From Streptomyces sp. NBC_01217 (GTDB lineage Bacteria; Actinomycetota; Actinomycetes; Streptomycetales; Streptomycetaceae): a stretch of 64,000 nucleotides of DNA. Each line of letters begins with the position of its first letter. Position 1 is the first letter of the stretch. The notes under the pieces were generated by a model that did not search any database, had not been told where the DNA came from, and saw nothing but the letters and a program-made list of their open reading frames with translations. Where the stretch lies: contig NZ_CP108538.1 of NCBI RefSeq assembly GCF_035994185.1, forward strand, positions 5,247,501 to 5,311,500, written 5' to 3'. This document shows, piece by piece, positions 51,379 through 57,572 of the stretch. The position numbers and the translations under genes are program-made.

Positions 51379-52152
51379 TCACCGCATCCGGAACCCATTG
51401 CCGCCCCGCCCCTGGAACAACTCGGCCTGCCGCTCCGGTGGCAGGTTCCCGAGCGCGATCAGGTGCGGGGCGTGGGCCATGGCCTGTGCCCTGGCCGCCT
51501 CCTTCGCGGACCACACCGCCCGTACCGTCCCCTGCACCGCCTGTGTCGGGTACGAGGCGATCACGCCCGCCGCCCGCAGCGCCGCCTCCACCGCGCCGCC
51601 GGGCGCCGTCACCTCGCTGACCAGCCCGGTCTCGTACGCGCGACGGGCCGTGACCCGTTCCGCCGTGCCCATCAGGGACATCCGGGCCACCTCCCCGAAC
51701 GGCATCCGCTGCGCCATGGAGATCGCCTCGTACGCACTGACCATGCCGTACGTGGTGTGCGGGTCGAAGAACGTCGCCTCCTCGCTCGCGATGACGAACT
51801 CCGCCTCGCCCAGCAGATAGAACGCCCCGCCGCAGGCCATCCCCTCCACGGCCGCGATCACCGGCTTCCACAGGTCGTTCGCCTTCGGCCCGATCGCGAT
51901 CAGCGGATCGTCGATCGTGTACGGGGACGAGGGCTGCGGCACCTCCACGCCCCGGTCGATCCCCGTACAGAAGGCCCGGCCGCCCGCGCCGGTGACGACG
52001 ACGGCCCGCACCCCGTCGTCGAAGCGGAACGCCCGCCAGGCGGCGGCCAGTTCGGCGGCCGTCGCCAGGTCGATCGCATTGAGCTTCCCGGGCCGGTCGA
52101 GGGTGACGAGCGCGACCCCGGTCCCCTTGTCCGTCTCCGTCCGCAGAGCCAT
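51379..52152 (-). CDS. Enoyl-CoA hydratase/isomerase family protein
   Basis: The 257-residue crotonase-fold protein has VVVTGAGGRAFCTGIDRGVE and AVEGMACGGAFYLLGEAEFV for the oxyanion hole, and FFDPHTTYGMVSAYEAISMA. A catalytic Glu/Asp at the expected second position is not evident, so the reaction may be other than hydration. It is the last gene of a thiolase-DUF35-hydratase operon; the gap from the DUF35 gene is 4 bases. Confidence 0.88.
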   Translation of the reverse strand: MALRTETDKGTGVALVTLDRPGKLNAIDLATAAELAAAWRAFRFDDGVRAVVVTGAGGRAFCTGIDRGVEVPQPSSPYTIDDPLIAIGPKANDLWKPVIAAVEGMACGGAFYLLGEAEFVIASEEATFFDPHTTYGMVSAYEAISMAQRMPFGEVARMSLMGTAERVTARRAYETGLVSEVTAPGGAVEAALRAAGVIASYPTQAVQGTVRAVWSAKEAARAQAMAHAPHLIALGNLPPERQAELFQGRGGNGFRMR

Positions 52153-52156
52153 CGGG

Positions 52157-52597
52157 TCACCGCTCCAGCTGCCAGCGGACCAGGGTCAGTTCCGGGCTCA
52201 CCGGCGCGAAGACGGCCTTCACCGGCGCCCCGATCCGCAGCCTCGCCGGATCGACCGAGTTCAACGGCGCATCCGGTCCGCTGACCACATTGCCGACCAG
52301 CCGGATGTGCGGGGCATCGGCCAGTTCGACGACGACTGCGTTGTACGGGGCCTGCGCGGCGTACGCGGGCAGCAGCGGCGGATGCGGCACGACGTACGAC
52401 CAGATGCGCCCGCGCCCGCTCATCGCCCGCCACTCGCTCTCGAACGACCGGCAGTGCGGGCAGCAGGGCCGGGGCGGGAAGCGGAGGCTGCCGCAGCCGG
52501 GGGCGGCGCAGGCCTGGACGCGGAGTTCACCCCGGGCGGCGTACTCCCAGAACGGCGCGCCGTCCTCGTCGACAACGGGCAGAAGCAGCGAGTCCAT
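52157..52597 (-). CDS. DUF35 OB-fold/zinc-ribbon partner of the thiolase-like protein
   Basis: The 146-residue product has a zinc knuckle (QACAAPGCGSLRFPPRPCCP, with CxxxxxC/CPHC) and an OB-fold (IWSYVVPHPPLLPAYAAQAP). It lies 2 bases after the thiolase-like gene, the arrangement of Ltp2-DUF35 retro-aldolase pairs. I infer that the two proteins form one complex. GTG or ATG usage: the start is ATG 52597. Confidence 0.9.
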   Translation of the reverse strand: MDSLLLPVVDEDGAPFWEYAARGELRVQACAAPGCGSLRFPPRPCCPHCRSFESEWRAMSGRGRIWSYVVPHPPLLPAYAAQAPYNAVVVELADAPHIRLVGNVVSGPDAPLNSVDPARLRIGAPVKAVFAPVSPELTLVRWQLER

Positions 52598-52599
52598 GG

Positions 52600-53748
52600 T
52601 CAGCTCCTCAGCAGTACGGCGGAGGTCGGCACGCCCTCACCTGCGGTGACCAGGCACGTCCCGGCGCCCGGGACCTGGGCGGTGGAGAGACCGCGCAGCT
52701 GCTTCACGCCCTCGGTGATGAGGTTGAAGCCATGCACATAGGCCTCGCTGAGCCCGCCGCCCCCGGTGTTGACGGGCAGCCGCCCGCCGCTCTCCAGCGC
52801 CCCGCCCTCGGTGAACGCGGCGCCCTCGCCGCGCCCGCAGAAGCCGTAGCCCTCCAGGGAAAGCGGAATGAGCGGGGTGAACGCGTCGTAGATCTGCGCG
52901 ACGTCCACGTCGTCCGGCCCGAAGTCGGCCTGTTTCCACAGCTGTCGGGCGGCCGTCCAGGCGGGTCCGGTGAGCGGGTCGTCGTTCCAGTAGTTGACCA
53001 TGCCATGGTGCTGGGCGGGCAGCCCCTGGGCGACGGAATGGATGTAGACGGGCTTCTGCCGGCAGTCGCGGGCCCGCTCGGCGGAGACGATGACGCAGGC
53101 CAACGCCCCGTCGGTCTCAAGGCAGTTGTCGAAGAGGCAGAGCGGTTCGCTGATCCATCGCGAGGTCATATACATGTCGCGGGTCAGTGGCCGCTCGTAC
53201 ATCACCGCGTCCGGGTTCTGGTTGGCGCGGTTGCGGCAGGCGAGGGCGACGTTGAAGAGATGGTCGCGGGTGGCTCCGTACTCGTGCATGTACCGCCGTG
53301 CGAGCATCCCGATCTCGTCGGCGGGCCGCAGCAGCCCGTACGGCCGGGTCCACTGGGCGGGGGTGGGCAGCTGCGCGGTGGTGTTCCGCCAGGGCCGGGG
53401 CCCCGAGCCCCGCTTCCGTGACCGCCAGGCGACCCCGACGCTCGCCTGCCCGGTCGCGACGGCGGCGGCGAGATGCGCGACCGTCGCACACGATCCGCCG
53501 CCGCCGTACCCCACCTTGCTGAAGAAGGTGACATCGCCCGCCCCGATGGCCTTGGCGATCTCGACCTCGTCGGTCTCCTCCATCGTGTACGAGGCGAAGG
53601 CATCCACTTGCGAAGCGGCGATGCCCGCGTCGTCGAGCGCCGCGACGATGGCCCGGCAGGCCAAGGCCTTCTCGGATTCGGGCAGTTGCTTCGCGAACGC
53701 CGTCTGCCCTATGCCGGCTATCGCTGTCACGTCCTTGAGCGCCGCCAC
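52600..53748 (-). CDS. Ltp-type thiolase/aldolase-like protein
   Basis: A 382-residue member of the SCP-x/Ltp branch (VTAIAGIGQTAFAKQLPESE). The nucleophile loop reads VGYGGGGSCATVAHLAAAV, with Cys displaced from the classic CSSG position. The C-terminal part has NTGGGGLSEAYVHGFNLI in place of the thiolase GHP motif. These changes are found in Ltp2-like retro-aldolases, which need a DUF35 partner, and that partner is encoded next. The promoter region carries shared operator site 11. It is divergent from the FadD3-like ligase gene. Confidence 0.87.
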   Translation of the reverse strand: MAALKDVTAIAGIGQTAFAKQLPESEKALACRAIVAALDDAGIAASQVDAFASYTMEETDEVEIAKAIGAGDVTFFSKVGYGGGGSCATVAHLAAAVATGQASVGVAWRSRKRGSGPRPWRNTTAQLPTPAQWTRPYGLLRPADEIGMLARRYMHEYGATRDHLFNVALACRNRANQNPDAVMYERPLTRDMYMTSRWISEPLCLFDNCLETDGALACVIVSAERARDCRQKPVYIHSVAQGLPAQHHGMVNYWNDDPLTGPAWTAARQLWKQADFGPDDVDVAQIYDAFTPLIPLSLEGYGFCGRGEGAAFTEGGALESGGRLPVNTGGGGLSEAYVHGFNLITEGVKQLRGLSTAQVPGAGTCLVTAGEGVPTSAVLLRS

Positions 53749-53802
53749 CCGCCACCTCCGCGATCGTCATGACTGCTGACAGCCGCAGAGGCTACAGCTA
53801 AT

Positions 53803-53817
53803 CTGACGGATAGTCAG
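53803..53817. promoter_or_regulatory. Shared catabolic operator, site 11 (thiolase operon/FadD3-like ligase)
   Basis: A perfect CTGAC-GGATA-GTCAG palindrome in the 97-bp gap between two divergent genes. A single repressor dimer here could control both directions. Confidence 0.72.
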
Positions 53818-53845
53818 CTACTGCGGTTCGGTGGGAGGGCATGCG

Positions 53846-55402
53846 ATGCGCGGCGACGAGGAGTGGGGCAGCATCCCGGAGCTGGTACGGGCGGCGGCGC
53901 GGCGGTACGGGGACCGGGAGGCGGTCGTCGAGGGCCGGACCCGGATCTCGTACGCCGAACTGGGCGACCGCGTCGAACGGGCCGCCGCCGCCTGCATGGC
54001 CGCGGGCGTCGAGCCGGGGGACCGGGTGGCGGTCTGGGCCCCGAACACCCTCGACTGGATCGTCTCCGCGCTGGGCGCGGTCACGGCCGGGGCGGTCCTC
54101 GTCCCCCTCAACACCCGCTTCAAGGGCACGGAGGCGGCGTACATCCTGCAACGCAGCCGGGCGAAGCTGCTCTTCGTCACCGGCACCTTCCTCGGTACGT
54201 CATACGTGGCGTCCCTGCGCAGGACGGTGGTACGACTACCGCATCTGGAGCAGGTGGTGGTGCTGGCGGACGCGGCCCCCGAGTCCTACGTCACCTGGAA
54301 GGACTTCCTGGCGGCGGGCGAGCGGATATCGCCCGCGGCGGTGCGGGAGCGGGCCGAGGCGATCACCCCGGCCGCCCCCTCCGACATCGTCTACACCTCA
54401 GGCACCACGGGCCGCCCCAAGGGCGCCGTCATCACCCACGCCCAGACCCTGCGCTGCTACGCGATCTGGAGCGAACTGGCCGGTCTGCGCGAGGGTGACC
54501 GCTATCTGATCGTGAACCCCTTCTTCCACACCTTCGGCTACAAGGCGGGCATCATCGCGTGCCTGATGCGGGGCGCGACGATGGTTCCGCAGCCGGTGTT
54601 CAACGTGGACACGGTCCTGGCGAACATCGCCGCCGAACGCATCTCGGTCCTGCCGGGCCCGCCCACCCTCCACCAGTCCCTCCTGGACCACCCGGCGCGC
54701 GGCGCCCACGACCTCTCGGCCCTGCGCCTGGTGGTGACGGGCGCGGCGGTGGTACCCCTGCAGCTGGTGGAACGCCTGCGCACGGAGCTGGGCATCGCGA
54801 CGGTCCTCACGGCCTACGGCCTCTCCGAGGCGAGCGGCATCGTCACGATGTGCCGCCGCGGCGACCGGCCCGAAGTGATCTCCTCCACCTCGGGCCGGGC
54901 GATCCCCGACACGGAGATCCGCGTCCTGGCGGCCCCCGGCACCCCCGGAGAGGTCCTGGTCCGCGGCTTCAACGTGATGCAGGGCTACTTCGAGGACCCC
55001 GACACCACGACCACCGCCATCACCGCGGACGGCTGGCTCCACACGGGAGACGTAGGCATCCTCGACGAGGCGGGCAATCTGCGCATCACGGACCGGATCA
55101 AGGACATGTTCATCGTCGGCGGCTTCAACGCCTACCCCGCGGAGATCGAACAGCTCCTGGGCCTGCACCCGGACGTGGCGGACGTGGCGGTGATCGGCGT
55201 CCCGGACCCCCGACTGGGCGAGGTGGGCAAGGCCTACGCGGTCCGCAGACCGGGCGCGACGGTGACGGCCGACGACCTGATCGCCTGGTCGAGGCGCGAG
55301 ATGGCGAACTACAAGGTCCCGAGAACGGTGGAGTTCGTGAACGAACTGCCGCGCAATGCGAGCGGCAAGGTGGTGAAGGGGGAGCTGCGGGGGCGGGAGT
55401 AG
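53846..55402 (+). CDS. FadD3-like acyl-CoA ligase (AMP-forming)
   Basis: A 518-residue AMP-forming ligase that starts at ATG 53846 behind GGGAGGG. IVYTSGTTGRPKGAVITH is the P-loop and TAYGLSEASGIVTMCRRGD the A5 motif. GWLHTGDVGILDEAGNLRIT and LPRNASGKVVKGEL supply the hinge and catalytic Lys. Overall resemblance is to FadD3, which activates the propionate side chain of the steroid indane intermediate HIP in Mycobacterium. Similarity does not prove that substrate. It is divergent from the thiolase-DUF35-hydratase operon and shares operator site 11. Confidence 0.9.
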   Translation: MRGDEEWGSIPELVRAAARRYGDREAVVEGRTRISYAELGDRVERAAAACMAAGVEPGDRVAVWAPNTLDWIVSALGAVTAGAVLVPLNTRFKGTEAAYILQRSRAKLLFVTGTFLGTSYVASLRRTVVRLPHLEQVVVLADAAPESYVTWKDFLAAGERISPAAVRERAEAITPAAPSDIVYTSGTTGRPKGAVITHAQTLRCYAIWSELAGLREGDRYLIVNPFFHTFGYKAGIIACLMRGATMVPQPVFNVDTVLANIAAERISVLPGPPTLHQSLLDHPARGAHDLSALRLVVTGAAVVPLQLVERLRTELGIATVLTAYGLSEASGIVTMCRRGDRPEVISSTSGRAIPDTEIRVLAAPGTPGEVLVRGFNVMQGYFEDPDTTTTAITADGWLHTGDVGILDEAGNLRITDRIKDMFIVGGFNAYPAEIEQLLGLHPDVADVAVIGVPDPRLGEVGKAYAVRRPGATVTADDLIAWSRREMANYKVPRTVEFVNELPRNASGKVVKGELRGRE

Positions 55403-55412
55403 AGGGAAGGGC

Positions 55413-55545
55413 TCAGAGCGACGGGAGGGCGGAGACGGCCCGGATGATTTCGTCGGCGCGATGCTCGACTTCGGCAACGAAGACCGGTGGGGGCGCCGGT
55501 GGCGTAGGCCTCGCTGGGGCCGTATTCCCAGCGCCAGTCACTCAT
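55413..55545 (-). pseudogene. Frameshifted partner of the DUF6247 gene
   Basis: ATG 55545 opens MSDWRWEYGPSEAYATGAP, which then loses the family reading. Removing one C from the run of five (plus-strand G-run 55489-55493) restores PPVFVAEVEHRADEIIRAV, ending ALPSL at TGA 55413-55415. The product would still be shorter than relatives I know, which continue for about 40 more residues. The start lies inside the DUF6247 3' end, so the pair was once coupled. Either a real disruption or a sequence error. Confidence 0.62.
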
Positions 55546-55895
55546 GACCGAGCGATTCCCTGGCGGAGGCGTAGAGGCCATGGGCCACGTCCATGGCTTT
55601 GCGCCATGAGGGGGCGTCCTTGTCGAGGGGCCGAATCGTGTACTCGGCCGAGTGGAGGCGTGCGGCGAGCGAGGGGAAGCGCGCGATTTCCACGGTGACG
55701 GCCCAGCTCTCCAGGAACTGGAGGATCGGCCCCAGGCTGCCGGTCCGCGCAGCCAGCGCGATCACTTCGTCCTTCTGCCGCTCCAGCTCGCCCAGCTGAT
55801 GTGGCGCCACCTGGGCGATGGCTACCCGCAGGGCGGCAGGAGCACGTTGTGGGCGAGGGGTGAGCGACTCAGGGGGGATTGTGCTGTGCGGTCAC
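55538..55895 (-). pseudogene. DUF6247 gene with a frameshift near the start
   Basis: The intact C-terminal 90 residues (from GTG 55810, APHQLGELERQKDEVIALAA) match DUF6247. The expected N-terminus is also present but in another frame: GTG 55895 reads VTAQHNPP and then stops. Deleting one base from the C6 run (plus-strand G6 at 55872-55877) joins it to ESLTPRPQRAPAALRVAIAQ. No start codon other than GTG 55810 exists in the downstream frame, and starting there would lose the first third of the domain. Likely inactive, unless frameshifting or an assembly error is involved. Confidence 0.68.
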
Positions 55896-56096
55896 TGCTC
55901 GTACGGGACAGCGCCTGGCGTCCCGGTCCAGCGCTCGCTCGGTGCGGGACGAGGAGGGCGGCCAGGGCCTACTGCTGATCGGTGCCTGTGCTGTGGACTG
56001 GGGTGTGTGCCGGCGTGGGGCGGGCCCCGGTAAGGCGGTCTGGTTCCAGCTGGGAGGCGCGGGCGGATGTTGACCGCGGCGGGTATGGTGATTGGT

Positions 56097-56372
56097 ATGG
56101 CAACTAAGAAGTACACGGTCACGCTGCCGGAGGAGCTCGCGGAGGAGATCCGCAGCGAGGTGGGCTCGGGGGCGTTCAGCGCGTACGTCACCCGCGCCAT
56201 AGAGCGTCAGCGTGAGCACGACCGGCTGGGGGAGCTGGTGGCGTGGATGCAGGAGAAGGGCGGACCGCCCACCGAGGAGGAGCAGGCGGCTGCGGCGTCG
56301 GAGATGCGCGACATCGAGCGGTGGTTCGAGGAGCGGGAGTCCGGTGCGCAGGGCGGGGCGACTACTGCGTGA
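56097..56372 (+). CDS. CopG/VapB-like antitoxin
   Basis: The 91-residue protein starts at ATG 56097 (an in-frame ATG 56085 is possible). The N-terminus MATKKYTVTLPEELAEEIRS is a ribbon-helix-helix DNA-binding domain. The acidic C-terminal half (EEEQAAAASEMRDIERWFEE) should wrap the toxin. Its stop codon overlaps the toxin start (TGATG). Confidence 0.87.
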   Translation: MATKKYTVTLPEELAEEIRSEVGSGAFSAYVTRAIERQREHDRLGELVAWMQEKGGPPTEEEQAAAASEMRDIERWFEERESGAQGGATTA

Positions 56373-56767
56373 TGACCGATCTCTGTTTCGTGCTGGACAG
56401 CGAGGCTCTGTCGAGGGCGGTGCGTCGTGAGCGGGCCATGACGGCCATGATCACGAAGGCCCATCAGGCAGGCGCCCGGGCCGTGACCAGCTCTATGACC
56501 CTCATCGAGGCGTATCACAGCAAGATCCGGCGTTCGGAGTGGAACTGGGTGACGTCCCGGATCGTCGTCGAACCGGTGACCAAGGAGGTCGCGGACGAGG
56601 CGATCGCGCTGCTCGCGGATACCGGCCTGCATGGTCACAAATATGCCATCGACGCGGCACTTGCGGTGATCGCGGGGCGGCAGCGGGGGCGGGTCGCGGT
56701 GTTCACCTCGGACGCGGATGACATGCGGAAGTTGTGCGGGGCAGGGGTGCAGATCAGGGGGCTGTAG
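56372..56767 (+). CDS. PIN-domain toxin (VapC-like ribonuclease)
   Basis: The 131-residue product shows the acidic PIN residues: Asp in CFVLDSEALSR, Glu in MTLIEAYHSK, Asp in YAIDAALAVIA and Asp-Ala-Asp-Asp in VFTSDADDMRKL. The start is ATG 56372, overlapping the antitoxin stop. A GTG three bases earlier is an alternative. Downstream lies a strong hairpin terminator (56779-56809). Confidence 0.88.
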   Translation: MTDLCFVLDSEALSRAVRRERAMTAMITKAHQAGARAVTSSMTLIEAYHSKIRRSEWNWVTSRIVVEPVTKEVADEAIALLADTGLHGHKYAIDAALAVIAGRQRGRVAVFTSDADDMRKLCGAGVQIRGL

Positions 56768-56778
56768 GGGGATATGCG

Positions 56779-56809
56779 AGAGGGCCCGAGCCGGCGGCTC
56801 GGGCCCTCT
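56779..56809 (+). terminator. Terminator of the antitoxin/toxin pair
   Basis: A perfect 14-bp stem (AGAGGGCCCGAGCC and its complement) with a 3-nt loop follows the toxin stop by 11 bases. It also faces the end of the exported peptide gene on the opposite strand (56827) and may serve both. Confidence 0.85.
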
Positions 56810-56826
56810 TCCGCAGCGGGTGTGGC

Positions 56827-56994
56827 TCAGGTGGCGTGGATGTCCTGCGGGGTCACCACGGTGGCGTGAACGTCATCTGTGGTGACGGGGGTGTCGCCAG
56901 TGGCGTGAATGTCGGCGAGAGCCGGGGTGGCCGAGCCGAGGCCGAGGGCCACGGCGAACGCGGCTGTGACGAGTGTCTTCTTCGTGCGGTTCAC
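56827..56994 (-). CDS. Exported small peptide with DxHAT repeats (AfsS-like)
   Basis: The 55-residue product starts at GTG 56994 behind AGGAG. A Sec signal peptide (VNRTKKTLVTAAFAVALGLG to SATPALA) is followed by a mature part of 28 residues. It contains DIHAT, DVHAT and DIHAT at regular spacing, the first directly after the predicted Ala-x-Ala cleavage site. AfsS, encoded just upstream on the same strand, has four DAHAT repeats but no signal peptide. The shared repeat suggests a duplicated, exported AfsS relative. I know no described family. Confidence 0.75.
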   Translation of the reverse strand: MNRTKKTLVTAAFAVALGLGSATPALADIHATGDTPVTTDDVHATVVTPQDIHAT

Positions 56995-57128
56995 TCCAAC
57001 TCCTGTGATGGGAGTGACCTTTCGGACGTCAAGTGACCGTAGTGACAAGGGGGCAATGCCGGTACCCCTCTGGCGGGAAGCAGCCGAAGGCCGACGCGAT
57101 TACGCTGACTGTACGTATGCAGACATGC

Positions 57129-57168
57129 AGCGGCCGCGGCGGCTCCCCTCCGCGCCGCCGCGGCCGCT
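57129..57168. terminator. Terminator between afsS and the exported peptide gene
   Basis: A perfect 15-bp stem (57129-57143 and 57154-57168; left arm AGCGGCCGCGGCGGC) with a 10-nt loop, 27 bases beyond the afsS stop. The exported peptide therefore probably has its own promoter. Confidence 0.82.
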
Positions 57169-57194
57169 CCCCCCGTACCCCGTCGAATTCAGCT

Positions 57195-57371
57195 CTAGTT
57201 GGCCGGCTCGCTCGTGGCGTGGGCGTCGGTCGGCTTGATGACCGGCTCGGACGTCGCGTGGGCGTCCAACGGCTTGATCGGCTCGCTGGTGGCGTGCGCG
57301 TCCAGGGTGGTGATCTCCTCGCCGGTGGCGTGTGCATCTGCCGGCTTGAGGTTGTCCTTGTCGGTGGCCAT
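57195..57371 (-). CDS. afsS: AfsS, small activator of secondary metabolism
   Basis: The 58-residue cytoplasmic protein is built of four repeats around the motif (T/L/A)DAHAT: ADAHATGEEITT, LDAHATSEPIKP, LDAHATSEPVIKP and TDAHATSEPAN. This is the repeat structure of S. coelicolor AfsS, a 63-residue sigma-like protein that stimulates actinorhodin and undecylprodigiosin production. It lies just downstream of afsR in the same orientation, as in S. coelicolor. ATG 57371 has CAGGAGT nine bases upstream. Its promoter contains a candidate AfsR box (57543-57560). Confidence 0.93.
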   Translation of the reverse strand: MATDKDNLKPADAHATGEEITTLDAHATSEPIKPLDAHATSEPVIKPTDAHATSEPAN

Positions 57372-57488
57372 GAAGGTCAACTCCTGAAGTGTGGACGTAG
57401 GGACTGGGCGGGCCCGCCCGGCTGTTCCCCCGTGGACTGCCGGACGGGCCTTCCGGGGCCGTTCACCTTAGTGGTGAGGCCGCACGCC

Positions 57489-57560
57489 GATCCGTCTGCC
57501 CCCCGACGCGACGGATCGATGAGTAGAGAGTGGCGTGCGGTGATAAACGATTGATGAACG
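57489..57560 (-). promoter_or_regulatory. afsS promoter with AfsR box
   Basis: On the minus strand CGTTCAT-CAAT-CGTTTAT (57560 to 57543) forms heptamer direct repeats with an 11-bp period, as expected for a SARP-type regulator. The second repeat overlaps a -35-like TTTATC (57547-57542), 16 bases before TACTCA (57525-57520). This agrees with known AfsR binding at the afsS -35 region. Downstream inverted repeats (GATCCGTC at 57489 and GACGGATC at 57510) could form a leader hairpin. Confidence 0.62.
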
Positions 57561-57572
57561 CCGGACGTGAGG

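Noticed and set aside
56827..57371. DxHAT repeats as a new RiPP precursor family
   Set aside because: The four-repeat peptide is AfsS by repeat pattern and position next to afsR. Only the exported relative remains unexplained and is reported.
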